Positions 49,757 through 63,023 of a DNA stretch of 64,000 nucleotides are shown here, in pieces (the first letter of the stretch is position 1; each line of letters starts with the position of its first letter). Origin of the DNA: Inia geoffrensis (lineage: Eukaryota; Chordata; Mammalia; Artiodactyla; Iniidae). The notes under the pieces are model-generated. The model worked only from the letters and a program-made list of their open reading frames with translations. It did no database searches and was not told the origin of the DNA. The stretch covers positions 21,062,835 to 21,126,834 of the forward strand of contig CM070904.1 of NCBI GenBank assembly GCA_036417435.1, read 5' to 3'. The position numbers and the translations under genes are program-made.

Positions 49757-52700
49757 TCTTGGCTGTGGTCAAGGGTACCACAACCACTGACTGGGTGCAA
49801 GTGCCTCCTTCCAATGATGCTAGTCTCTGGTTATACGACCTGCAGAGTCGTTTCCGAATCTTGTGGTACCTCCAATGTTTATTTAGGTAAGGAATGTGCC
49901 TACTGATCCTCATACCTGGTGTTACCAATTTTCAATTCCACCAACAGCAATAGCTGACTTCCCTTTTTGGCATGCCCTCTTGAGCACTTAAAAGGTTAGG
50001 GTTTGACAGGACTGCAGCCAGGGAACAACTCGGCTAACTTTCTTTTCACTCTCTAATTATGACAGATCCTGATCATCTTTTCATTTGAATGTGTTCTTTT
50101 CTAAAAGATGGGTGAGTATCACTGAGTTCTTGAATGGTTCGTGCCTCAGTGTTTGGCCTGATTTGACTTAATTTCAGAGTACCTAGCCCAGGATATTTCT
50201 TGAGCGCAGGGTTGTGTTTGCAAAGCTGCAGGCCATAGACCTTGTGAATGATAGGTGCCTTTCCGCACGGTTGGTAAGGTTCTTACGTTTTGTAAGGTTG
50301 TTACGGCAGTGTGCTACAAGGCGGCAGCACTACTCCGTGTGGTCTCTGCTAACTTGAGGAAACAAAGCCTTAGCGGTGGTCCCAGTGCTGGATTGGAAAT
50401 GGGGAGTCGAACATGGCTGAACACACACCCCTGGGCTTGTGTATGCTCACCTCCTGCCCCTTAACCTGCACTGCCACACCGCAGGCATTTTGCAAGCCTT
50501 GCAAGTGGGCTCTTCGGAGGGTGCCGTGGTTCGCAGGTGGGGCGACTCTAATGAAGAGGGCTGGAGGTGGGAACCTGCCTAGCAGGAGCTGTGGAGATCC
50601 GGTTTCTTCACCGCTCTTCCCTCTCAGCTGCTCCACACTCATTTGGGAACAGCGGGCTCTGCTTACCTGTAGGAGGGCCACGTTGGATCGGGAGAATGTG
50701 GTACCACGCAGGGGAGAATGGGCAATAGCGGTCCGAGGTGCCGCTGGTCAGGTAGCACGTCGTCCTCCCTTGCTGCCTCAGCAGCAGCATGCTCCGGCCG
50801 TGGGACCCAGGCCTGCCGAGGCTCCAGGGGCCTTACCGTGGTAAGGACATCACAGAGGCCTGGGGTAACAGAGTAGGCATTTCTTAACCCCTTACTTGCC
50901 TTCTCATTGAACAGTGCTTTACCCTTTCAGCCTAGTTCATATAGAATTTTGGGTCCTTTTCAATTCTACAGCCACCTGATGCAATTATACACATAGGTGT
51001 ACCCGTAGGGTTTCGGATTCTTTGCACTCTTCGTTTATTGAGGAATGTTTTGTAGCGTTCCTTGTGCTTTCCGGTGGGTCGCCCTTGATGAGCACTTTTT
51101 GATACGTTAAGCGTGTTTCTGTGAAACCCGACCTCCTACATCACCCTTCCCCGGTCTCCAATTTCCCCCTCAGGCAACTCCAGGCTTCTTTCTTTCCTTT
51201 GTAAACCTGTGTTACCTTTGTGTACTAGCTCCCTTAGTATCCGTATTGAGATGGCAGACGTAAGTGTGATATCCTGGGATATGTGTCTTGCTGCCTCTAG
51301 TTGACCAGAATTAGTGAGGTCATCTACTGCTCTATGCATGCTGCTGCAAAGAGTTTGAGTTCGTTTTGTTCTGTGGCTGAGTGGTAGTCGACTGTGTGTA
51401 GGTAGCAGAACATCTTTCTCCATTCACCCCTCGCTGCACATTTCGTTCTTTGGATGTCTTGGCTGCGGTCATGGGTACCACAAGGACCGCTGGGGTGCAA
51501 GTGCTTCCTTCCAATGATGCTAGTCTCTGGTTATGCGACCTGCAGCGGGGTTTCCGAATCTCGTGGTACCTCCAGTGTTTACTTTGGTAAGGAATGTGCC
51601 TACTGATCCTCATACCGGCTGTTAGCAATTTACAATCCCACCAACAGCAATAGCTGGCTTCTCTTTTTGGCATGCCCTGTTGATCACTTATGATTTTAGG
51701 GTTTGAGAGGACTGCAGCCAGGGACCACCTCGTGTAGCTTTCTTTGCAGTCTCTAATCATGACAGATCCTGGGCATCTTTTCTTTTGAGTGTGCTGTTTT
51801 CTAAAACGCGAGTGAGTACCACTGAGTTCTTGAAAGGTTCCTGCCTCAGAGTCGGGCCTGATTTGAATTCGTTCCCGATTCCCAGCCCGGGATAATTCTT
51901 GAGGGCAGGGTTGTGTCTGCAAAGCCGCAGGCCATAGGCCTTGTTGTTGATAGGTGCCCTTCAGCACTGTTGTTAAGGTTGTTACGGCAGTGGGCCACAA
52001 GGCGGCAGCACTACTCCGTGTCGTCTCTGGTAACATGGGGAAAGAAAGTCTTAGCGGGGGTCCCGGTGTTGGATTGGAAATGGGGAGTCGAAGGTGGCTG
52101 AACACACACCCCGGGGCTTTTGTAGGCTCACCCCCTGCCCCTTAACCTGCACTGCCCCGCCCCAGGCATATGGCAAGCCTTGCAAGTGGGCTACTCGGAG
52201 GTTGTCGTGGCTCGCAGGTGGGGCGACTCTAATGAAGTGGGCTGGAGGTGGGAACTTGCCTAGGAGGAGCTGTGGAGATCCGGGTTCTTCACAGCCCTTC
52301 CCTCTCAGCTCTTCCACCATCACATGGATACACCCGGCTGTGCTTACCTGTAGGAGAGCCATGTTACATCTGCAGATTGCGGAACCACGCAGGGGAGAAC
52401 AGCAGCAGCATCCTCCAGCCGCGGGACACAGGCCTGCTGAGGCTCCAGGTGTCTGACACCAGCCGAAGTCACAGAGGCCTGAGGTAAGAAAATGGGCATT
52501 TCTTAACCCCTTGCTTGCCTTGTCATTGAACGGTCCTTTTGTCTTTCACCATAGTTTATATACAATGTTGCGTCTCTTTGACTTCTATAGCCACTTGATG
52601 CAATTATAACGGTAGCTGCACCTGTAGGGTTTCGGATTTTTTGCCCCTTTAGTTTATCGAGGAATATTTTGTAGCGTTCCCTGTGCTTTCAGGTGGGTCG

Positions 52701-53074
52701 CCCTTGATAAGCACTTTTTGATACGTTAAGTGTGTTTCTGTTTATCCCAATCTCCTAATTCACCCTTCCCCGGTCTCCAGTTTCCCCATGTGGGAACTCC
52801 TCGCTTCTTTCTTCCCTTTGTGAACCTGTGTTTCCTTTCTTTACTAGCTTCCTTTGTATCCCTATTTAGACTGCACACATAAGTGATATCCGGGGATATG
52901 TGCCTTGCTGCCTCTAATTGACCAGAGTTAGGGAGATCATCTTCGGCTCGACCCATGCTGCTGCAAATACTATGAGTTCCTTTTGTTCTGTGGCTGAGTG
53001 GTAGGCGAGTGTGTGTAGGTAGCAGAACATCTTTCTCCCTTCAGCCCTCGCTCGACAGTTTGTTCGTTTGTATG
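49757..53074 (+). repeat. Unit 16, class B
   Basis: H2 begins at 51457. It has the full B marker set, matching unit 8 at an offset of 26,537. Confidence 0.94.
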
Positions 53075-56000
53075 TCTTGGCTGTGGTCAAGGGTACCACA
53101 AGCACTGACTGGGTGCAAGTGCTTCCTTCCAATGATGCTAGTCTCTGGTTATACGACCTGCAGAGGCATTTCCGAATCTTGTGGTACCTCCAATGTTTAT
53201 TTAGGTAAGGAATGTGCCTACTGATCCTCATACCTGCTGTTACCAATTTACAATTCCACCAACAGCAATAGCTGACTTCCCTTTTTGGCATGCCCTCTTG
53301 AGCACTTAAAATGTTAGGGTTTGACAGGACTGCAGCCAGGGAACAACTCGGCTAACTTTCTTTTCACTCTCTAATTATGACAGATCCTGAGCATGTTTTC
53401 ATTTGAATGTGTTCTTTTCTAAAAGATGGGTGAGTATCACTGAGTTCTTGAATGGTTCGTGCCTCAGTGTTTGGCCTGATTTGACTTAATTTCAGAGTAC
53501 CTAGCCCAGGATATTTCTTGAGGGCAGGGTTGTGTTTGCAAAGCTGCAGGCCATAGACCTTGTGAATGATAGGTGCCTTTCAGCACGGTTGATAAGGTTC
53601 TTACGTTTGGTAAGGTTGTTACGGCAGTGTGCTACAAGGCGGCAGCACTACTCCGTGTGGTCTCTGCTAACTTGAGGAAAGAAAGCCTTAGCGGTGGTCC
53701 CAGTGCTGGATTGGAAATGGGGAGTCGAACATGGCTGAACACACACCCCTGGGCTTGTGTATGCTCACCTCCTGCCCCTTAACCTGCACTGCCACACCCC
53801 AGGCATATCTCAAGCCTTGCAAAAGGGCTCCTCGGAGGGTGCCGTGGTTCGCACGTGGGGCGACTCTAATGAAGAGGGTTGGAGGTGGGAACCTGCCTAG
53901 CAGGAGCTGTGGAGATCCGGTTTCTTCACCGCTCTTCCCTCTCAGCTGCTCCACACTCATTTGGGAACAGCGGGCTCTGCTTACCTGTAGGAGGGCCACG
54001 TTGGATCGGGAGAATGTGGTACCACGCAGGGGAGAATGGGCAATAGCGGTCCGAGGTGCCGCTGGTCAGGTAGCACGTCCTCCTCCCTTGCTGCCTCAGC
54101 AGCAGCATGCTCCGGCCGTGGGGCCCAGGCCTGCCGAGGCTCCAGGAGCCTTACCGTGGTAAGGACATCACAGAGGCCTGGGGTAACAGAGTAGGCATTT
54201 CTTAACCCCTTACTTGCCTTCTCATTGAACAGTGCTTTCCCTTTCAGCCTAGTTCATATAGAATTTTGGGTCCTTTTCAATTCTACAGCCACCTGATGCA
54301 ATTATACACGTAGGTGTACCCGTAGGGTTTCGGATTCTTTGCACTCTTCGTTTATTGAGGAATGTTTTGTAGCGTTCCCTGTGCTTTCCGGTGGGTCGCC
54401 CTTGATGAGCACTTTTTGATACGTTAAGCGTGTTTCTGTGAAACCCGACCTCCTACATCACCCTTCCCCGGTCTCCAATTTCCCCCTCAGGCAACTCCAG
54501 GCTTCTTTCTTTCCTTTGTAAACCTGTGTTACCTTTGTGTACTAGCTCCCTTAGTATCCGTATTGAGATGGCAGACGTAAGTGTGATATCCTGGGATATG
54601 TGTCTTGCTGCCTCTAGTTGACCAGAATTAGTGAGGTCATCTACTGCTCTATGCATGCTGCTGCAAAGAGTTTGAGTTCGTTTTGTTCTGTGGCTGAGTG
54701 GTAGTCGACTGTGTGTAGGTAGCTGCACATCTTTCTGCATTCACCCCTCGCGGCACATTTCGTTCTTTGGATGTCTTGGCTGCGGTCATGGGTACCACAA
54801 GGACCGCTGGGGTGCAAGTGCTTCCTTCCAATGATGCTAGTCTCTGGTTATGCGACCTGCAGCGGGGTTTCCGAATCTCGTGGTACCTCCAGTGTTTACT
54901 TTGGTAAGGAATGTGCCTACTGATCCTCATACCGGCTGTTAGCAATTTACAATCCCACCAACAGCAATAGCTGGCTTCTCTTTTTGGCATGCCCTGTTGA
55001 TCACTTATGATTTTAGGGTTTGAGAGGACTGCAGCCAGGGACCACCTCGTGTAGCTTTCTTTGCACTCTCTAATCATGACAGATCCTGGGCATCTTTTCT
55101 TTTGAGTGTGCTGTTTTCTAAAACGCGAGTGAGTACCACTGAGTTCTTGAAAGGTTCCTGCCTCAGAGTCGGGCCTGATTTGAATTCGTTCCCCATTCCC
55201 AGCCCGGGATAATTCTTGAGGGCAGGGTTGTGTCTGCAAAGCCGCAGGCCATAGGCCTTGTTGTTGATAGGTGCCCTTCAGCACTGTTGTTAAGGTTGTT
55301 ACGGCAGTGGGCCACAAGGCGGCAGCACTACTCCGTGTCGTCTCTGGTAACATGGGGAAAGAAAGTCTTAGCGGGGGTCCCGGTGTTGGATTGGAAATGG
55401 GGAGTCGAAGGTGGCTGAACACACACCCCGGGGCTTTTGTAGGCTCACCCCCTGCCCCTTAACCTGCACTGCCCCGCCCCAGGCATATGGCAAGCCTTGC
55501 AAGTGGGCTACTCGGAGGGTGTCGTGGCTCGCAGGTGGGGCGACTCTAATGAAGTGGGCTGGAGGTGGGAACTTGCCTAGGAGGAGCTGTGGAGATCCGG
55601 GTTCTTCACAGCCCTTCCCTCTCAGCTGTTCCACCATCACATGGATACACCCGGCTGTGCTTACCTGTAGGAGGGCCATGTTACATCGGCAGATTGCGGA
55701 ACCACGCAGGGGAGAACAGCAGCAGCATCCTCCAGCCGCGGGACACAGGCCTGCTGAGGCTCCAGGTGTCTGACACAAGCCGAAGTCACAGAGGCCTGAG
55801 GTAAAAAAATGGGCATTTCTTAACCCCTTGCTTGCCTTGTCATTGAACGGTCCTTTTGCCTTTCAGCATAGTTTATATACAATGTTGCGTCTCTTTGACT
55901 TCTATAGCCACTTGATGCAATTATAACGGTAGCTGCACCTGTAGGGTTTCGGATTTTTTGCCCCGTTAGTTTATCGAGGAATATTTTGTAGCGTTCCCTG

Positions 56001-56387
56001 TGCTTTCGGGTGGGTCGCCCTTGATGAGCACTTTTTGATACGTTAAGTGTGTTTCTGTTTATCCCAATCTCCTAATTCACCCTTCCCCGGTCTCCAGTTT
56101 CCCCATGTGGGAACTCCTCGCTTCTTTCTTCCCTTTGTGAACCTGTGTTTCCTTTCTTTACTAGCTTCCTTTGTATCCCTAATTAGACTGCACACATAAG
56201 TGTTATCCTGGGATATGTGCCTTGCTGCCTCTAATTGACCAGAATTAGGGAGATCATCTTCGGCTCGACCCATGCTGCTGCAAATACTATGAGCTCCTTT
56301 TGTTCTGTGGCTGAGTGGTAGGCGAGTGTGTGTAGGTACCAGCACATCTTTCTCCCTTCACCCCTCGCTCGACCGTTCGTTTGTATG
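53075..56387 (+). repeat. Unit 17, class A2
   Basis: H2 begins at 54774. It has A2 marks and the 3,313 length from the one-base and four-base deletions. It matches unit 9. Confidence 0.94.
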
Positions 56388-59300
56388 TCTTGGCTGTGGT
56401 CAAGGGTACCACAACCACTGCCTGGGTGCAAGTGCTTCCTTTCAATGATGCTAGTCTCCGGTTATATGACCTGCAGAGGCGTTTCCGAATCTTGTGGTAC
56501 CTCCAATGTTTATTTAGGTAAGGAATGTGCCTACTGATCCTCATACCTGCTGTTACCAATTTTCAATTCCACCAACAGCAATAGCTGACTTCCCTTTTTG
56601 GCATGCCCTCTTGAGCACTTAAAAGGTTAGGGTTTGACAGGACTGCAGCCAGGGAACAACTCGGCTAACTTTCTTTTCACTCTCTAATTATGACAGATCC
56701 TGAGCATCTTTTCATTTGAATGTGTTCTTTTCTAAAAGATGGGTGAGTATCACTGAGTTCTTGAATGGTTCGTGCCTCAATGTTCGGCCTGATTTGACTT
56801 AATTTCAGAGTACCTAGCCCAGGATATTTCTTGAGGGCAGGGTTGTGTTTGCAAAGCTGCAGGCCATAGACCTTGTGAATGATAGGTGCCTTTCAGCACG
56901 GGTGATAAGGTTCTTACGTTTGGTAAGGTTGTTACGGCAGTGTGCTACAAGGCGGCAGCACTACTCCGTGTGGTCTCTGCTAACTTGAGGAAAGAAAGCC
57001 TTAGCGGTGGTCCCAGTGCTGGATTGGAAATGGGGAGTCGAACATGGCTGAACACACACCCCTGGGCTTGTGTATGCTCACCTCCTGCCCCTTAACCTGC
57101 ACTGCCACACCCCAGGCATATCTCAAGCCTTGCAAAAGGGCTCCTCGGAGGGTGCCGTGGATCGCAGGTGGGGCGACTCTAATGAAGAGGGCTGGAGGTG
57201 GGAACCTGCCTAGCAGGAGCTGTGGAGATCCGGTTTCTTCACCGCTCTTCCCTCTCAGCTGCTCCACACTCATTTGGGAACAGCGGGCTCTGCTTACCTG
57301 TAGGAGGGCCACGTTGGATCGGGAGAATGTGGTACCACGCAGGGGAGAATGGGCAATAGCGGTCCGAGGTGCCGCTGGTCAGGTAGCACGTCCTCCTCCC
57401 TTGCTGCCTCAGCAGCAGCATGCTCCGGCCGTGGGACCCAGGCCTGCCGAGGCTCCAGGGGCCTTACCGTGGTAAGGACATCACAGAGGCCTGGGGTAAC
57501 AGAGTAGGCATTTCTTAACCCCTTACTTGCCTTCTCATTGAACAGTGCTTTACCCTTTCAGCCTAGTTCATATAGAATTTTGGGTCCTTTTCAATTCTAC
57601 AGCCACCTGATGCAATTATACACATAGGTGTACCCGTAGGGTTTCGGATTCTTTGCACTCTTCGTTTATTGAGGAATGTTTTGTAGCGTTCCTTGTGCTT
57701 TCCGGTGGGTCGCCCTTGATGAGCACTTTTTGATACGTTAAGCGTGTTTCTGTGAAACCCGACCTCCTACATCACCCTTCCCCGGTCTCCAATTTCCCCC
57801 TCAGGCAACTCCAGGCTTCTTTCTTTCCTTTGTAAACCTGTGTTACCTTTGTGTACTAGCTCCCTTAGTATCCGTATTGAGATGGCAGACGTAAGTGTGA
57901 TATCCTGGGATATGTGTCTTGCTGCCTCTAGTTGACCAGAATTAGTGAGGTCATCTACTGCTCTATGCATGCTGCTGCAAAGAGTTTGAGTTCGTTTTGT
58001 TCTGTGGCTGAGTGGTAGTCGACTGTGTGTAGGTAGCAGAACATCTTTCTCCATTCACCCCTCGCTGCACATTTCGTTCTTTGGATGTCTTGGCTGCGGT
58101 CATGGGTACCACAAGGACCGCTGGGGTGCAAGTGCTTCCTTCCAATGATGCTAGTCTCTGGTTATGCGACCTGCAGCGGGGTTTCCGAATCTCGTGGTAC
58201 CTCCAGTGTTTACTTTGGTAAGGAATGTGCCTACTGATCCTCATACCGGCTGTTAGCAATTTACAATCCCACCAACAGCAATAGCTGGCTTCTCTTTTTG
58301 GCATGCCCTGTTGATCACTTATGATTTTAGGGTTTGAGAGGACTGCAGCCAGGGACCACCTCGTGTAGCTTTCTTTGCAGTCTCTAATCATGACAGATCC
58401 TGGGCATCTTTTCTTTTGAGTGTGCTGTTTTCTAAAACGCGAGTGAGTACCACTGAGTTCTTGAAAGGTTCCTGCCTCAGAGTCGGGCCTGATTTGAATT
58501 CGTTCCCGATTCCCAGCCCGGGATAATTCTTGAGGGCAGGGTTGTGTCTGCAAAGCCGCAGGCCATAGGCCTTGTTGTTGATAGGTGCCCTTCAGCACTG
58601 TTGTTAAGGTTGTTACGGCAGTGGGCCACAAGGCGGCAGCACTACTCCGTGTCGTCTCTGGTAACATGGGGAAAGAAAGTCTTAGCGGGGGTCCCGGTGT
58701 TGGATTGGAAATGGGGAGTCGAAGGTGGCTGAACACACACCCCGGGGCTTTTGTAGGCTCACCCCCTGCCCCTTAACCTGCACTGCCCCGCCCCAGGCAT
58801 ATGGCAAGCCTTGCAAGTGGGCTACTCGGAGGTTGTCGTGGCTCGCAGGTGGGGCGACTCTAATGAAGTGGGCTGGAGGTGGGAACTTGCCTAGGAGGAG
58901 CTGTGGAGATCCGGGTTCTTCACAGCCCTTCCCTCTCAGCTGTTCCACCATCACATGGATACACCCGGCTGTGCTTACCTGTAGGAGAGCAATGTTACAT
59001 CGGCAGATTGCGGAACCACGCAGGGGAGAACAGCAGCAGCATCCTCCAGCCGCGGGACACAGGCCTGCTGAGGCTCCAGGTGTCTGACACAAGCCGAAGT
59101 CACAGAGGCCTGAGGTAAAAAAATGGGCATTTCTTAACCCCTTGCTTGCCTTGTCATTGAACGGTCCTTTTGCCTTTCAGCATAGTTTATATACAATGTT
59201 GCGTCTCTTTGACTTCTATAGCCACTTGATGCAATTATAACGGTAGCTGCACCTCTAGGGTTTCGGATTTTTTGCCCCGTTAGTTTATCGAGGAATATTT

Positions 59301-59705
59301 TGTAGCGTTCCCTGTGCTTTCGGGTGGGTCGCCCTTGATGAGCACTTTTTGATACGTTAAGTGTGTTTCTGTTTATCCCAATCTCCTAATTCACCCTTCC
59401 CCGGTCTCCAGTTTCCCCATGTAGGAACTCCTCGCTTCTTTCTTCCCTTTGTGAACCTGTGTTTCCTTTCTTTACTAGCTTCCTTTGTATCCCTATTTAG
59501 ACTGCACACATAAGTGATATCCGGGGATATGTGCCTTGCTGCCTCTAATTGACCAGAATTAGGGAGATCATCTTCGGCTCGACCCATGCTGCTGCAAATA
59601 CTATGAGTTCCTTTTGTTCTGTGGCTGAGTGGTAGGCGAGTGTGTGTACGTAGCAGAACATCTTTCTCCCTTCACCCCTCGCTCGACAGTTCGTTCGTTT
59701 GTATG
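56388..59705 (+). repeat. Unit 18, class C
   Basis: H2 begins at 58088. It has C-class marks, and A at 56780 is shared with unit 10. Confidence 0.94.
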
Positions 59706-62700
59706 TCTTGGCTGTGGTCAAGGGTACCACAACCACTGACTGGGTGCAAGTGCCTCCTTCCAATGATGCTAGTCTCTGGTTATACGACCAGCAGAGTCGT
59801 TTCCGAATCTTGTGGTACCTCCAATGTTTATTTAGGTAAGGAATGTGCCTACTGATCCTCATACCTGGTGTTACCAATTTTCAATTCCACCAACAGCAAT
59901 AGCTGACTTCCCTTTTTGGCATGCCCTCTTGAGCACTTAAAAGGTTAGGGTTTGACAGGACGGCAGCCAGGGAACAACTCGGCTAACTTTCTTTTCACTC
60001 TCTAATTATGACAGATCCTGATCATCTTTTCATTTGAATGTGTTCTTTTCTAAAAGATGGGTGAGTATCACTGAGTTCTTGAATGGTTCGTGCCTCAGTG
60101 TTTGGCCTGATTTGACTTAATTTCAGAGTACCTAGCCCAGGATATTTCTTGAGGGCAGGGTTGTGTTTGCAAAGCTGCAGGCCATAGACCTTGTGAATGA
60201 TGGGTGCCTTTCCGCACGGTTGGTAAGGTTCTTACGTTTTGTAAGGTTGTTACGGCAGTGTGCTACAAGGCGGCAGCACTACTCCGTGTGGTCTCTGCTA
60301 ACTTGAGGAAAGAAAGCCTTAGCGGTGGTCCCAGTGCTGGATTGGAAATGGGGAGTCGAACATGGCTGAACACACACCCTTGGGCTTGTGTATGCTCACC
60401 TCCTGCCCCTTAACCTGCACTGCCACACCGCAGGCATTTTGCAAGCCTTGCAAGTGGGCTCTTCGGAGGGTGCCGTGCTTCGCAGGTGGGGCGACTCTAA
60501 TGAAGAGGGCTGGAGGTGGGAACCTGCCTAGCAGGAGCTGTGGAGATCCGGTTTCTTCACCGCTCTTCCCTCTCAGCTGCTCCACACTCATTTGGGAACA
60601 GCGGGCTCTGCTTACCTGTAGGAGGGCCACGTTGGATCGGGAGAATGTGATACCACGCAGGGGAGAATGGGCAATAGCGGTCCGCGGTGCCGCTGGTCAG
60701 GTAGCACGTCCTCCTCCCTTGCTGCCTCAGCAGCAGCATGCTCCGGCCGTGGGACCCAGGCCTGCCGAGGCTCCAGGAGCCTTACCGTGGTAACGACATC
60801 ACAGAGGCCTGGGGTAACAGAGTAGGCATTTCTTAACCCCTTACTTGCCTTCTCATTGAACAGTGCTTTACCCTTTCAGCCTAGTTCATATAGAATTTTG
60901 GGTCCTTTTCAATTCTACAGCCACGTGATGCAATTATACACGTAGGTGTACCCGTAGGGTTTCGGATTCTTTGCACTCTTCGTTTATTGAGGAATGTTTT
61001 GTAGCGTTCCCTGTGCTTTCCGGTGGGTCGCCCTTGATGAGCACTTTTTGATACGTTAAGCGTGTTTCTGTGAAACCCGACCTCCTACATCACCCTTCCC
61101 TGGTCTCCAATTTCCCCCTCAGGCAACTCCAGGCTTCTTTCTTTCCTTTGTAAACCTGTGTTACCTTTGTGTACTAGCTCCCTTAGTATCCGTATTGAGA
61201 TGGCAGACGTAAGTGTGATATCCTGGGATATGTGTCTTGCTGCCTCTAGTTGACCAGAATTAGTGAGGTCATCTACTGCTCTATGCATGCTGCTGCAAAG
61301 AGTTTGAGTTCGTTTTGTTCTGTGGCTGAGTGGTAGTCGACTGTGTGTAGGTAGCAGAACATCTTTCTCCATTCACCCCTCGCTGCACATTTCGTTCTTT
61401 GGATGTCTTGGCTGCGGTCATGGGTACCACAAGGACCGCTGGGGTGCAAGTGCTTCCTTCCAATGATGCTAGTCTCTGGTTATGCGACCTGCAGCGGGGT
61501 TTCCGAATCTCGTGGTACCTCCAGTGTTTACTTTGGTAAGGAATGTGCCTACTGATCCTCATACCGGCTGTTAGCAATTTACAATCCCACCAACAGCAAT
61601 AGCTGGCTTCTCTTTTTGGCATGCCCTGTTGATCACTTATGATTTTAGGGTTTGAGAGGACTGCAGCCAGGGACCACCTCGTGTAGCTTTCTTTGCAGTC
61701 TCTAATCATGACAGATCCTGGGCATCTTTTCTTTTGAGTGTGCTGTTTTCTAAAACGCGAGTGAGTACCACTGAGTTCTTGAAAGGTTCCTGCCTCAGAG
61801 TCGGGCCTGATTTGAATTCGTTCCCGATTCCCAGCCCGGGATAATTCTTGAGGGCAGGGTTGTGTCTGCAAAGCCGCAGGCCATAGGCCTTGTTGTTGAT
61901 AGGTGCCCTTCAGCACTGTTTTTAAGGTTGTTACGGCAGTGGGCCACAAGGCGGCAGCACTACTCCGTGTCGTTTCTGGTAACATGGGGAAAGAAAGTCT
62001 TAGCGGGGGTCCCGGTGTTGGATTGGAAATGGGGAGTCGAAGGTGGCTGAACACACACCCCGGGGCTTTTGTAGGCTCACCCCCTGCCCCTTAACCTGCA
62101 CTGCCCCGCCCCAGGCATATGGCAAGCCTTGCAAGTGGGCTACTCGGAGGTTGTCGTGGCTCGCAGGTGGGGCGATTCTAATGAAGTGGGCTAGAGGTGG
62201 GAACTTGCCTAGGAGGAGCTGTGGAGATCCGGGTTCTTCACAGCCCTTCCCTCTCAGCTGTTCCACCATCACATGGATACACCCGGCTGTGCTTACCTGT
62301 AGGAGAGCAATGTTACATCGGCAGATTCCGGAACCACGCAGGGGAGAACAGCAGCAGCATACTCCAGCCGCGGGACACAGGCCTGCTGAGGCTCCAGGTG
62401 TCTGACACAAGCCGAAGTCACAGAGGCCTGAGGTAAAAAAATGGGCATTTCTTAACCCCTTGCTTGCCTTGTCATTGAACGGTCCTTTTGCCTTTCAGCA
62501 TAGTTTATATACAATGTTGCGTCACTTTGACTTCTATAGCCACTTGATGCAATTATAACGGTAGCTGCACCTGTAGGGTTTCGGATTTTTTGCCCCGTTA
62601 GTTTATCGAGGAATATTTTGTAGCGTTCCCTGTGCTTTCGGGTGGGTCGCCCTTGATGAGCACTTTTTGATACGTTAAGTGTGTTTCTGTTTATCCCAAT

Positions 62701-63023
62701 CTCCTAATTCACCCTTCCCCGGTCTCCAGGTTCCCCATGTGGGAACTCCTCGCTTCTTTCTTCCCTTTGTGAACCTGTGTTTCCTTTCTTTACTAGCTTC
62801 CTTTGTATCCCTATTTAGACTGCACACATAAGTGATATCCGGGGATATGTGCCTTGCTGCCTCTAATTGACCAGAGTTAGGGAGATCATCTTCGGCTCGA
62901 CCCATGCTGCTGCAAATACTATGAGTTCCTTTTGTTCTGTGGCTGAGTGGTAGGCGAGTGTGTGTAGGTAGCAGAACATCTTTCTCCCTTCAGCCCTCGC
63001 TCGACAGTTTGTTCGTTTGTATG
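59706..63023 (+). repeat. Unit 19, class E
   Basis: H2 begins at 61406. It has the full E-class marker set, matching unit 11, with cttaaaagg near 59936. Confidence 0.94.

Larger units (their letters stand above)
46440..63023 (+). repeat. HOR copy 4, standard five-unit form (A1-B-A2-C-E), 16,584 bases
   Basis: Same length and class order as HOR copy 2. The B, A2, C and E units look the same as their copy 2 partners wherever I compared them. The A1 unit carries two local changes near 49463 and 49554-49556 that copy 2 lacks. Confidence 0.95.
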
